From NCBI RefSeq assembly GCF_000224415.1, contig NZ_AFXQ01000004.1, positions 124,001 through 188,000 of the forward strand: 64,000 nucleotides of DNA, given 5' to 3'. A program made the translations under genes and the position numbers. The notes below the pieces were generated by a model. It was not told the origin of the DNA. It was given only the letters and a program-made list of their open reading frames with translations, and did no database searches. This document shows, piece after piece, positions 28,042 to 35,962 of the stretch (position 1 is its first letter; the number at the start of each line of letters is the position of its first letter). The DNA comes from Citricoccus sp. CH26A (GTDB taxonomy: Bacteria > Actinomycetota > Actinomycetes > Actinomycetales > Micrococcaceae).

Positions 28042-29298
28042 TCAGCGTAGGCGCGGGCGCCGGGGTGCGGGCCCGCCGTCCACGAGGGTCGCCGGCCGCA
28101 GTGCCGCGGAGGGGAATTTACGCCGGATGTCGTCCGCGACCCGGTCCGCCTCGGACCAGTCCGCCTCTGCCCCCTCGTCCTCCCAGGGAAGAGCGTCCTG
28201 CACGGCAACGCCGGCGCCGCTGAGGCGCTCGGCACGAAGACCCACCAACCGGGCCGGGTGCCGCCGTGCAGCCAGCAGTTCCGCCAGCAGCTCCTCGGCC
28301 GCCTCGGCCAGCGGCCCCGCCGAGTCGACCGGCACCGCCAGGGAGCGGGACCTGTTCCGCACGGTCAGGTCAGGAGCCTTGAGCTTGACTGAGATCGCGC
28401 CGGCACGGACCCCGGACCGGCGGAGCCGGAAGGCGCATTCGTGGGACAGCGCCACGAGGATCCTGTGCAACTCGTCCCGGTCCGTCACGTCCACGTCGAA
28501 CGTCCGCTCCACCCCCAGGGACTTGGCCTCCCGCTCGGGCACCACCGCCCTGTGGTCGATACCGCGGGCCAGATCGACCAGGACCGGCCCGTTGGACCCG
28601 AGCCAGCGTTGCATGCGCCGGGGCGACTGGGCGGCGATGTCACCGACGGTCTCCAGGCCGGCCTCCACGAGCCTGCGCTGCAGCACGGGACCGACACCCC
28701 AGAGCGCCGAGACCGGCAGCGGGTCCAGGAATGCCCGGGTCTGCGCACCGGGAACCACGCCGAGCCCGTCCGGCTTGGCACGAGTCGAGGCGATCTTGGC
28801 CACGGACTTGGTGGTGGCCGCACCCACGGTGCACGGCAACCCCGTCCGTTCCCGGACGCGCTCACGGATCAGGGCGCCGATCCGGGCTGGCGGGCCGAGC
28901 CGGCGTCGGGCCCCGGAGACATCGAGGAAGGCCTCGTCGATACTGAGCTGCTCCATCACCGGGGTGAACGAGCCCAGGATGTCCATCACCTGACGGGACG
29001 CGGCAGTGTACCCCTCGTGCCGTGGTTCCACCACCGCGACGCCTGGGCAGAGCGCGAGGGCGTGGGCCAGCGGCATCGCCGAGCGCACGCCACTGCGCCG
29101 TGCCTCGTATGAGGCGGAGAGCACCACGGAACGTCCGCCCCGGTGGGCCACGAGGGCGGGCCGGCCCCTGAGGTCCGGGCGTTCGAGCAACTCGACGGAG
29201 AGGAAGAAGGCATCCATGTCCACGTGGAGGATGACGGCATCCCAGGAGGGATCCTGGGCCGCCGGCGGGGGCCCCCCGGCGGAATTGCGTTCTTCCAT
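28042..29298 (-). CDS. dinB: DNA polymerase IV
   Basis: This 418-residue Y-family polymerase performs translesion synthesis. Catalytic motifs are DMDAFFLSVE and SIDEAFLDVSGAR. The GVRSAMPLAHAL segment and the little-finger region near SLGVERTFDVDVTD are also present. The ATG at 29296-29298 has TAGGCT six bases upstream and no ribosome site of its own in a leader, so it is probably leaderless. It diverges from the polyprenyl synthetase gene. I see no LexA-type palindrome in the short intergenic gap. Confidence 0.94.
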   Translation of the reverse strand: MEERNSAGGPPPAAQDPSWDAVILHVDMDAFFLSVELLERPDLRGRPALVAHRGGRSVVLSASYEARRSGVRSAMPLAHALALCPGVAVVEPRHEGYTAASRQVMDILGSFTPVMEQLSIDEAFLDVSGARRRLGPPARIGALIRERVRERTGLPCTVGAATTKSVAKIASTRAKPDGLGVVPGAQTRAFLDPLPVSALWGVGPVLQRRLVEAGLETVGDIAAQSPRRMQRWLGSNGPVLVDLARGIDHRAVVPEREAKSLGVERTFDVDVTDRDELHRILVALSHECAFRLRRSGVRAGAISVKLKAPDLTVRNRSRSLAVPVDSAGPLAEAAEELLAELLAARRHPARLVGLRAERLSGAGVAVQDALPWEDEGAEADWSEADRVADDIRRKFPSAALRPATLVDGGPAPRRPRLR

Positions 29299-29340
29299 GG
29301 CTCCAGCCTAGGCCGATGTCCCGACGGTAGGCTGGAGGAC
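29299..29340. promoter_or_regulatory. Face-to-face leaderless promoters of dinB and the polyprenyl synthetase
   Basis: Only 42 bp separate the two start codons. A minus-strand TAGGCT (29305-29310) lies 6 nt before the dinB ATG, and a plus-strand TAGGCT (29328-29333) lies 7 nt before the GTG at 29341. Together they form a perfect 10-bp inverted repeat (29301-29310 and 29328-29337). The two polymerases would compete for overlapping DNA. Confidence 0.6.
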
Positions 29341-30450
29341 GTGCCATCCTCAGCCCCCGCATCCCCCTGTCAGGACCACCTCCCGGAGGAGGCCTTCGTC
29401 GAGGCGGTGGACCGCCGGATGGCGGCACTGCTCGCCGACTACCGGCGCAGCGCCGAGGAGATCTCGACGTCGGCCGCGCCCCTGGTCGAGGCCATCGCCG
29501 GCCTGGTGCGCGGCGGCAAGCGCGTGCGGGCCATCCTCGCCTGGTGGGGATGGCGCGGCGCCGGTGGCGCCGTGGACGACCAGCGGATCATCGACGCCGC
29601 GGTGGGCCTGGAACTGTTCCAGGCCGCGGCTCTGATCCACGACGACATCCTCGATCGGTCCGATACGCGCCGCGGGGAACCCAGCATCCACCGGGCCTTC
29701 GCGGCCCGTCACCAGCAGGCGGGATGGCGTCAGGACCCCGAGCACTTCGGGACCTCCGCCGCGATCCTGACCGGGGACCTGTGCCTGGCCCTGAGCGAGG
29801 AGGTGTTCGCCCGCGCGGCGGATGCCACGGGATCGCCGGCCGCCGGCAGGACCATGTTCAATCGGATGCGCTTCGAGGTCATGGCCGGCCAGTACCTCGA
29901 TGTCCTCGACGAGGTCGAGGTGCCCGGACAGGATCCCGCTGAGGCACTGGCCCGTGCGCGCACCGTCCTGCGGTACAAGTCCGCCCGGTACTCGGTGGTG
30001 CACCCACTCAACCTCGGCGGGGTGCTGGCGGACACGGACGGCGCACCCCTCTCCCACTACGAGGCGTTCTCCCTCCCCCTGGGTGAGGCCTTCCAGTTGC
30101 AGGACGACCTGCTGGGCGTCTTCGGCGATCCCGAGGTGACCGGCAAACCGGCCGGGGACGACCTGAGGGAGGGCAAGCGCACCGAGCTGGTCGCCCACGC
30201 CCTCTCCCTGCTGTCCCCGGGCCAGGCGAGGATCCTGGAGGACGCGTTGGGCGATCCGGATCTCACGCCCGAGTCAGTGGCCCGGCTCCAGTCGCTGCTG
30301 ACGGAGTGCGGGGCCAGGGCCCGGGTCGAGGACGAGGTCGCCATGCTGGGCGACCAGGCGCTGGGCGCCCTGGACGAGATGACGGTGGACGATGCGGTGC
30401 GGGACGGGCTCGCCCGCCTGGCGCACCGCATCCTGCGGCAGGACCGCTAG
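29341..30450 (+). CDS. Polyprenyl (geranylgeranyl-type) diphosphate synthase
   Basis: This 369-residue trans-isoprenyl diphosphate synthase condenses isopentenyl diphosphate with an allylic substrate. The first aspartate-rich motif is DDILDRSD, GGKRVRAILAWW binds substrate, and the second motif is QLQDDLLGVFGD. The second motif has Gly in place of the last Asp, which is normal for actinobacterial IdsA-type enzymes. Chain length cannot be told by eye; products could feed carotenoids, menaquinone or C20 lipids. The GTG at 29341 is probably leaderless. Context resembles idsA2 beside Rv2175c/pknL in mycobacteria. Confidence 0.9.
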   Translation: MPSSAPASPCQDHLPEEAFVEAVDRRMAALLADYRRSAEEISTSAAPLVEAIAGLVRGGKRVRAILAWWGWRGAGGAVDDQRIIDAAVGLELFQAAALIHDDILDRSDTRRGEPSIHRAFAARHQQAGWRQDPEHFGTSAAILTGDLCLALSEEVFARAADATGSPAAGRTMFNRMRFEVMAGQYLDVLDEVEVPGQDPAEALARARTVLRYKSARYSVVHPLNLGGVLADTDGAPLSHYEAFSLPLGEAFQLQDDLLGVFGDPEVTGKPAGDDLREGKRTELVAHALSLLSPGQARILEDALGDPDLTPESVARLQSLLTECGARARVEDEVAMLGDQALGALDEMTVDDAVRDGLARLAHRILRQDR

Positions 30451-30459
30451 GACGGTGCC

Positions 30460-30849
30460 CTACCAGGCCAGCGCCTGCGCGCGACGCCGGATCTCGGTCT
30501 TGCGCCCCTCGCGCAGCGCGTCCACCGGACGGCCGGGAAGCGAGTCGTCGGCGGTGAACAACCAGCGGATGGCCTGGTCCTCGCTGAAGCCCGCGTCCTT
30601 CAGCACGGAGACGGTCCCCCGCAGCGCCTCCAGGGGGCCGTCCTCCTGGACGAACAGGGCGGGCACGGCCCGATAGGCGTTCTCCCCGATGCGGGAGGCC
30701 AACAGGCGGCCATCATTGACCATGTTGTGCACCCGGGTCACGGGCATGTCCCAGCGCTCGGCCAGGTCAGGGAAGGCAACCCACTCTCCGACCAGGTCTT
30801 CCAGGGGCTGTTCCGATGACGGGTTGTCAGTGTGGTCCGTTGTAGTCAC
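30460..30849 (-). CDS. Rv2175c-like winged-helix DNA-binding protein
   Basis: This 129-residue protein resembles M. tuberculosis Rv2175c. A helix-turn-helix region (FPDLAERWDMPVTRVHNMV) is followed by a short wing (DGRLLASRIGENAYRAVPA) and a helical C-terminal part (AIRWLFTADDSLPGRP). In M. tuberculosis Rv2175c is a phosphorylation substrate of PknL, encoded next to it, and phosphorylation stops DNA binding. A PknL-type kinase lies 1.4 kb away here. The GTG at 30847-30849 has TACTCT six bases upstream, so it is probably leaderless; an open frame upstream is not used. Confidence 0.82.
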   Translation of the reverse strand: MTTTDHTDNPSSEQPLEDLVGEWVAFPDLAERWDMPVTRVHNMVNDGRLLASRIGENAYRAVPALFVQEDGPLEALRGTVSVLKDAGFSEDQAIRWLFTADDSLPGRPVDALREGRKTEIRRRAQALAW

Positions 30850-30855
30850 CGCTCC

Positions 30856-30861
30856 AGAGTA
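30856..30861 (-). promoter_or_regulatory. Leaderless -10 element of the Rv2175c-like gene
   Basis: Minus-strand TACTCT ends 6 nt before the GTG at 30849, the spacing expected if transcription starts at the start codon. Confidence 0.55.
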
Positions 30862-30940
30862 GCGATCGGCGGGAACTCCCGGAACGCCCTTGACAGGCAC
30901 GGCGAGGCAGTCGGACCCCCCTCGAAGACGACACGCCAGG

Positions 30941-30956
30941 GTTACCTTATCGTTAC
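30941..30956 (+). promoter_or_regulatory. GTTAC-N6-GTTAC direct repeat upstream of the LysM gene
   Basis: GTTAC at 30941-30945 and 30952-30956 are 11 bp apart, and two further TTAC units follow at 30959 and 30965. This AT-rich block stands out from its surroundings. The pattern resembles the GTnAC-type direct repeats reported for MtrA, which controls wall hydrolases in actinobacteria. A short GTACG-TTGT-CGTAC hairpin follows. The gap 30850-31098 holds no other gene. Confidence 0.35.
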
Positions 30957-31098
30957 GTTTACGATTACCTTTCGATAAACATCGTCCGGTACGTTGTCGT
31001 ACGTCACATTCTGATCACAGGCACCATCCACCAAGGATTGTCACGCCAGTCACACTGACCGTGAGACCTCCTTCGGTGCCCCACCGCAGAGGAAATCC

Positions 31099-32202
31099 AT
31101 GTCTGAACGCTCGACCGGTACATCGCGCCTGCTGAGGTCCGCCGTGGCCACGTCCACCCTGCCCCTCCTGGTGCTGGGATCAGCGGCCCTGGCGGCCCCC
31201 GCGGCTGCCGACGCGCCCCGGCAGGCGCTGGCCCCCCGGTCGGTCACGTCCGTCAACATCGAGATGGCCCAGGTGCGCCTCTCCTCCGCGACGCTGGCCT
31301 CCAGCCTGCCGGCAGCCTTCGTCGCTCCGACCGGGACCACCCAGGCGTCCAGGACGGCGGCCACCCACACCGTGAAGGCCGGGGACACCCTGTCCGGCAT
31401 CGCCACCCGCAACGGGATCGGCCTCTCGACCCTGCTCAAGGCCAACGGGCTGTCCTCCGCCGCCATCATCCATCCCGGCCAGACCCTCAAGCTCTCCGGC
31501 ACGGCCGGCCAGCAGTCCTCCGGCTCCACCTCCCGGGCCTCTGCCGGGACCTACACGGTCAAGGCCGGGGACACCCTGTCCGGCATCGCCACCCGCAACG
31601 GGATCGGCCTCTCGACCCTGCTCAAGGCCAACGGGCTGTCCTCCGCCGCCATCATCCATCCCGGCCAGACCCTCAAGCTCTCCGGCACGGCCGGCCAGGG
31701 GGCGGCAGCCGGCAACGACCTCGTACCGAGCACCTTCCTCCACTACACCTACCCGGACCATGTGGTGTCCTCGGCCAACGCGAACAAGCGCGCCCTGCTG
31801 GGCGCCGGTGTTCCCTCACGGTCCCAGATGCAGGCGATCATCGCCGACACGGCGCGGCGGATGGGCGTGGACCCGAGCCTGGCACTGGCGCACTCCTTCG
31901 CGGAATCCGGCTTCAGCCACGCCGCCGTCTCCCCCGCCAACGCCATCGGCGCCATGCAGGTCATCCCGTCCTCGGGGACCTGGGCCTCCGCCCTGGTGGG
32001 GCGCAAGCTCAACCTGCTGGACCCCTACGACAACGCCACCGCGGGTGTCGCCATCATCCGCAAGCTGCAGCGCACCGCCCCGTCGGTGGACATCGGGATC
32101 GCGGCGTACTACCAGGGGCTGGGCGGGGTGACGCGCAACGGCATGTACCCGGACACCAAGCGGTACGTGTCCAAGGTCAAGGGGTACATGCAGCGGTTCT
32201 GA
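31099..32202 (+). CDS. Secreted protein with two LysM domains and a lytic transglycosylase-like domain
   Basis: This 367-residue protein starts with a signal peptide (VATSTLPLLVLGSAALAAPAAA). Two LysM peptidoglycan-binding domains lie at about residues 90-134 and 152-196; both read VKAGDTLSGIATRNGIGLST and are identical in DNA over 138 bp. A C-terminal soluble-transglycosylase (SLT/goose-lysozyme-like) domain starts near residue 235, with likely catalytic Glu269 in FAESGF, then NAIGAMQVIPSS and IAAYYQGLGGV. It should cleave glycan strands outside the cell. It sits between the Rv2175c-like gene and pknL. GAGGAA precedes the ATG. Confidence 0.9.
   Translation: MSERSTGTSRLLRSAVATSTLPLLVLGSAALAAPAAADAPRQALAPRSVTSVNIEMAQVRLSSATLASSLPAAFVAPTGTTQASRTAATHTVKAGDTLSGIATRNGIGLSTLLKANGLSSAAIIHPGQTLKLSGTAGQQSSGSTSRASAGTYTVKAGDTLSGIATRNGIGLSTLLKANGLSSAAIIHPGQTLKLSGTAGQGAAAGNDLVPSTFLHYTYPDHVVSSANANKRALLGAGVPSRSQMQAIIADTARRMGVDPSLALAHSFAESGFSHAAVSPANAIGAMQVIPSSGTWASALVGRKLNLLDPYDNATAGVAIIRKLQRTAPSVDIGIAAYYQGLGGVTRNGMYPDTKRYVSKVKGYMQRF
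31375..31512 (+). repeat. LysM-encoding direct repeat, copy 1
   Basis: The 138 bases are identical, base for base by eye, to 31561-31698 at an offset of 186 bp. The copy covers nearly one LysM domain. Confidence 0.9.
31561..31698 (+). repeat. LysM-encoding direct repeat, copy 2
   Basis: Second identical copy of the 138-bp LysM repeat. A 48-bp Ser/Gly/Thr-rich linker separates it from copy 1. The absence of even synonymous changes implies recent duplication or gene conversion. Confidence 0.9.
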
Positions 32203-32236
32203 CCCCCGCGTCCCCGGAGCGTCCGGGGTCCCGGTC

Positions 32237-32242
32237 TACCCT
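32237..32242 (+). promoter_or_regulatory. Leaderless -10 element of pknL
   Basis: TACCCT ends 6 nt before GTG 32249. This favours GTG 32249 over the ATG at 32246, which lies only 3 nt from the -10 and would fall upstream of the transcript start. Confidence 0.55.
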
Positions 32243-32248
32243 GTAATG

Positions 32249-33730
32249 GTGAAGGAACGCCGCACCGACCCCTTGAACGGGACCGTCATCGAGGGACGGT
32301 ACGAGATACGGTCCCGCCTGGCCCGGGGCGGGATGTCCACGGTGTACCTGGCGGTCGACCGGCGCCTGGACCGCGAGGTCGCCCTGAAGGTGCTGTATCC
32401 CCACCTGGCCGAGAACCCTGCGCTGGTGGAACGGTTCGAGCTCGAGGCCAAGACGGCGGCCAGGCTGTCCCACCCGCACGTCGTCAACGTCCTGGACCAG
32501 GGCGTGGACGAACGCCCCGACGGGGACCTCGCCTACCTCGTGATGGAGTACGTCCCCGGCTACACGCTCCGGACCGTGCTGCAGCGCCGCCGGGCGATGA
32601 CCCCCCGGGTGGCCCTGGCGTACCTCGAGGCCATCGTGGACGGGCTCGCGGCAGCCCACCGGGCCGGACTGGTCCACCGGGACATGAAGCCGGAGAACGT
32701 CCTGGTGTCCCGTGACGGGCAGATCAAGGTGGCTGACTTCGGCCTCGCCCGGGCGACCACCGACTTCACGGGCATCGGTGCGGCCCTCGTGGGCACCGTG
32801 GCGTACATCTCCCCGGAGCTGGTGAGCGGCTCCCCCGCCGACGAACGCAGCGACATCTACGCGGTCGGCATCATGGCCTACGAGATGCTCACCGGGCGGC
32901 AGCCGTTCGTCGGTGCCTCCCCCATCCAGGTCGCCTATCAGCACGTCAACAACGAGGTCCCGCCGCCCTCCGGCCGTATCCCCGGACTCGCCGACGCCCT
33001 CGACCGGCTCGTGCTGTGGTGTACCGCCCAGAACGCGCGGGACCGGCCGGCAGACGCCGGCGTCCTGCTCACCGAGATCCGGCACCTGCGCTCCACGATG
33101 GCGGACGCGGACCTCGATGCCGAGCCACCGGTCATCGCGGCCGGGATGGCCGGGGAACGGTCCACGGAGGCGCTCGGGCGGGTAGGCACGGATCCTGACG
33201 ACGAGGCCCGGGCGGAGGATCAGGCCACCGAGGCCTTCGGTGCCGTGACCCCCGCGGTCGGCGCGGGGGCTCCCGCCATGGACGACGTGTACCGGGACGC
33301 GGGATACGGGGTGGACGCTGACCACGACGAGGACGCGGACGTGGCCCCGGGGGATGCCACGGACGTGATCGGTGATGCCGGCGCCACGGAGGCCCTGGAC
33401 CCCGGCGTCACCACGGCCCTTCCCCACCGGGCACGCAACGCACCTCGGTCCTGCCCAGCCTTCCGCCGGACCCGGGGCGCCGCCCCGGCGGTTCAGGGCA
33501 GTCGGGCGCCGGCGCATCGGCGGTCCCGCCCCAGGACCGTGGCACCGTCCCCGGCCCACTGCTCCCCCGATCCTCGGGCAGGTCGCCCAGGTCGCCCAGG
33601 TCGCCCAGGCCGCCCTCGACGCGGCAGCAGCGACGCCAGGCGATCCGACGTGCCCGCACCCCCACTGAGGACCTGGGGCGCCGGAGCGGGACGCGGATGT
33701 GGATCTGGGCGGCGGTGGTGCTCATCCTGA
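32249..33730 (+). CDS. pknL: Ser/Thr protein kinase PknL-type, kinase part (frameshifted from its PASTA part)
   Basis: The first 280 residues form a complete Hanks kinase: glycine loop RLARGGMSTVYLA, VALKVL (ATP lysine), HRDMKPEN catalytic loop, DFGLA, activation loop ending VAYISPEL, and GIMAYEMLTGRQPF. An acidic juxtamembrane region follows. After ATEALDPGVTTALP the frame becomes an artefactual Arg/Pro/Gly-rich sequence that stops at 33730. Adding one C to the C4 run at 33422-33425 restores ALPPPGTQRTSVLPSLPPDP and joins the membrane and PASTA part at 33697. Position beside an Rv2175c-like gene and aroG supports PknL. The gene is probably intact in the organism. Confidence 0.85.
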   Translation: MKERRTDPLNGTVIEGRYEIRSRLARGGMSTVYLAVDRRLDREVALKVLYPHLAENPALVERFELEAKTAARLSHPHVVNVLDQGVDERPDGDLAYLVMEYVPGYTLRTVLQRRRAMTPRVALAYLEAIVDGLAAAHRAGLVHRDMKPENVLVSRDGQIKVADFGLARATTDFTGIGAALVGTVAYISPELVSGSPADERSDIYAVGIMAYEMLTGRQPFVGASPIQVAYQHVNNEVPPPSGRIPGLADALDRLVLWCTAQNARDRPADAGVLLTEIRHLRSTMADADLDAEPPVIAAGMAGERSTEALGRVGTDPDDEARAEDQATEAFGAVTPAVGAGAPAMDDVYRDAGYGVDADHDEDADVAPGDATDVIGDAGATEALDPGVTTALPHRARNAPRSCPAFRRTRGAAPAVQGSRAPAHRRSRPRTVAPSPAHCSPDPRAGRPGRPGRPGRPRRGSSDARRSDVPAPPLRTWGAGAGRGCGSGRRWCSS

Positions 33731-34383
33731 CCGCGGTCCTGGTCCTGGCCGGCTGGTTCTTCGGTTCAGGGCCGGGCGCCCTGGTGGTCGTCCCTGACGT
33801 GGAGGGGCACAGCAAGGCCGCGGCGGTGGAGGAGCTGCAGCAGACCGGGGTCGGCTACTCGCTGGCCAGCGTCCACCATGATGTGGTGGCCGAGGACAGC
33901 GTGATCTCCACGGATCCGGGGCCCGGCACCGAGCTGCGCAGGTTCAACACCGTCCTGGTCACCGTGTCCCTGGGGCCTGAACTGTTCGACGTGCCGGACG
34001 TCACCGGCCTGGCACGCGAGGAGGCCGCACGGGCACTCGCCGGGGCGGGATTGAGCCTGGGCCGGGTCTCCACGGAGCACTCGGACACCGTGGACGAGGG
34101 GCTGGTGATCCGCCAGGAGCCGGTCGCCGGGGCGAACCTGCGCGGCGGCCGTCCGGTCGCCGTCGTGGTGTCGGACGGGCCGGCTTCCGTGACGGTGCCC
34201 GACGTCACCGGCCAGTCCACGGGACGAGCCCGCGGGGTCCTCGAGGGCGCCGGCTTCACCGTGGAGGAGACGCGGATCCTCGGGGAACTCTTCGGAGACC
34301 GGGAGGGCACGGTCCGGAGTCAGTCCCCCGAGCCCGGCAGCCAGGCCCCACCGGGCTCGACCGTGCGCATCGTCATCCTCTGA
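33697..34383 (+). CDS. pknL: PknL-type kinase, membrane and PASTA part
   Basis: This frame begins with the membrane segment MWIWAAVVLILTAVLVLAGW, followed by three PASTA repeats. They start at VVVPDVEGHSKAAAVEELQQ, LFDVPDVTGLAREEAARALA and SVTVPDVTGQSTGRARGVLE. PASTA domains sense muropeptides or lipid II outside the cell. No start codon of its own with a ribosome site is evident, and the upstream frame (RRQAIRRARTPTEDLGRRSG) continues the kinase linker, so this is the C-terminal half of the same protein. Expressed alone it would lack the kinase. Confidence 0.82.
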   Translation: MWIWAAVVLILTAVLVLAGWFFGSGPGALVVVPDVEGHSKAAAVEELQQTGVGYSLASVHHDVVAEDSVISTDPGPGTELRRFNTVLVTVSLGPELFDVPDVTGLAREEAARALAGAGLSLGRVSTEHSDTVDEGLVIRQEPVAGANLRGGRPVAVVVSDGPASVTVPDVTGQSTGRARGVLEGAGFTVEETRILGELFGDREGTVRSQSPEPGSQAPPGSTVRIVIL

Positions 34384-34411
34384 CGCGGCTGCGCCGGGGC
34401 GGGCGTCACGC

Positions 34412-34455
34412 GCGGACGCCCCGGCGGGGAGGCAGCCGTCCGCCGGGGCGTCCGC
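34412..34455. terminator. Bidirectional terminator between pknL and aroG
   Basis: GCGGACGCCCCGGCGG (34412-34427) pairs perfectly with 34440-34455, a 16-bp stem with a 12-nt loop. It lies between the convergent stop codons at 34383 and 34460. Confidence 0.75.
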
Positions 34456-34459
34456 CCGC

Positions 34460-35863
34460 TCAGGCCCCGCGGCCGGCCCGGGATAGTGCCTCGGTGACCA
34501 GGAAGGCCATCTCCAGGGACTGCTGGTGGTTCAGCCGGGGGTCCACGAGGGACTCGTAGCGATCGGCGAACGCGGACTCGTCGATCGGATCGGAGCCACC
34601 GAGGCACTCGGCCACGTCGTCACCCGTCATCTCCACGTGCAGTCCGCCCGGGTAGGTCCCGGCGTCGCGGTGGACCTCGAAGAAACCGCGCACCTCGTTC
34701 ATGACGTCGTCGAAGCGGCGGGTCTTGTAGCCGTTCGCCGCGGTCACGGTGTTGCCGTGCATCGGGTCGGTGACCCACAGCGGGGTGGCGTCCGAGTCCC
34801 TGACCGCCTCGACCAGCGGAGGCAGGTTCTCCCGGATCCTCTCCGCGCCCATGCGCGTGATGAACGTCAGCCGTCCCGGCTCACGCTCCGGATCCAGCTT
34901 GTCGATGAGTGCGAGGGCGTCCGCGGGCTTCGTGGTGGGACCGAGCTTGACCCCGATCGGGTTGCGCACCTTGGAGAGGAACTCGACGTGGGCACCGTCC
35001 AGGTCACGGGTCCGCTCGCCGATCCACAGGAAGTGCCCCGAGGTGGCGTACGGCAGTCCCGAGCGCGAGTCGATGCGGGTCAGCGGACGTTCGTAGTCCA
35101 GCAGCAGGGCCTCGTGGGCGGTGAAGAAGTCAGTGCGGCGCAGGGCCTCGAAATCGGCGCCGGCGGCGTCCATGAACCGGACGGCACGGTCGATCTCCTG
35201 GGCGAGTTCCTCGTAGCGGGAGTACGCCGGGTTCCGCATGAACCCCTGGTTCCACGCGTGCACGGACCGGAGGTCCGCGAAGCCACCCTGCGTGAAGGCG
35301 CGGACCAGGTTCAGGGTCGAGGCGGAGGTGTTGTAGGCCTGCACCATCCGTCGGGGATCGTGCCGGCGCGACTCGGGCGTGAAGTCGAAGCCGTTGACGA
35401 TCTCACCGCGGAAGGACGGCAGGGTCACCCCGTCCCGGGTCTCGGTGTCCGAGGAACGCGGCTTGGCGAATTGGCCGGCCATCCGACCCATCTTCACCAC
35501 CGGCAGGGAGGCGCCGTAGGTCAGCACCACGGCCATCTGCAGGATGGTCTTCACGCGGGCGCTGATCTTGTTGGCCGTGGCGCCGGCGAAGGTCTCGGCG
35601 CAGTCACCACCCTGGAGCAGGAACGCCTCGCCCCGTGCCGCCGCGGCCAACTGGGTCCGCAGCACGTCGACCTCACCGGCGAACACCAGCGGAGGGGCGG
35701 AGGACAGTTCCGTCATCACCTCGGCGAAGGCCTCCCGGTCCTCCCAGGTGGGCTGCTGGGTGATCGGCTTCTCCCGCCACGTGTCCAGGCCGGGATAGTC
35801 GGCGGCCCCGTTGGACTGGGCTGAGCCGAAGGCCGGGGTATCGGTGCGGGGATCAGAAATCAT
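34460..35863 (-). CDS. aroG: 3-deoxy-7-phosphoheptulonate synthase, class II
   Basis: This 467-residue enzyme condenses phosphoenolpyruvate and erythrose 4-phosphate, the first step of the shikimate pathway. Class II motifs include LLQGGDCAETF, VKMGRMAGQFAKPRSS, HAWNQGF, GVKLGPTT and VTDPMHGN. It is unrelated in sequence to the E. coli AroFGH class. The ATG at 35861-35863 has TACCCT six bases upstream and is probably leaderless; an in-frame ATG 39 bases earlier would start upstream of that promoter. Order pknL-aroG-plsC matches mycobacteria. Confidence 0.95.
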   Translation of the reverse strand: MISDPRTDTPAFGSAQSNGAADYPGLDTWREKPITQQPTWEDREAFAEVMTELSSAPPLVFAGEVDVLRTQLAAAARGEAFLLQGGDCAETFAGATANKISARVKTILQMAVVLTYGASLPVVKMGRMAGQFAKPRSSDTETRDGVTLPSFRGEIVNGFDFTPESRRHDPRRMVQAYNTSASTLNLVRAFTQGGFADLRSVHAWNQGFMRNPAYSRYEELAQEIDRAVRFMDAAGADFEALRRTDFFTAHEALLLDYERPLTRIDSRSGLPYATSGHFLWIGERTRDLDGAHVEFLSKVRNPIGVKLGPTTKPADALALIDKLDPEREPGRLTFITRMGAERIRENLPPLVEAVRDSDATPLWVTDPMHGNTVTAANGYKTRRFDDVMNEVRGFFEVHRDAGTYPGGLHVEMTGDDVAECLGGSDPIDESAFADRYESLVDPRLNHQQSLEMAFLVTEALSRAGRGA

Positions 35864-35869
35864 GCTCCA

Positions 35870-35875
35870 AGGGTA
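35870..35875 (-). promoter_or_regulatory. Leaderless -10 element of aroG
   Basis: Minus-strand TACCCT ends 6 nt before the aroG ATG at 35863. Confidence 0.55.
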
Positions 35876-35962
35876 CGGAACGGTTGCCGTTCCCACGTCC
35901 ACGTGACGATCTCCTACCCCTCCGCCGGCGTGCGGCTCCCGGATGCCGGCCCGACGGCGCGC

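Noticed and set aside
29299-29340. LexA/SOS box controlling dinB
   Set aside because: No GAAC-N4-GTTC or similar palindrome is present between dinB and its divergent neighbour.
30901-31098. Cyclic di-AMP (ydaO-type) riboswitch before the LysM hydrolase gene
   Set aside because: Such riboswitches precede many actinobacterial wall hydrolases, but I could not find the conserved ydaO core segments in this leader.
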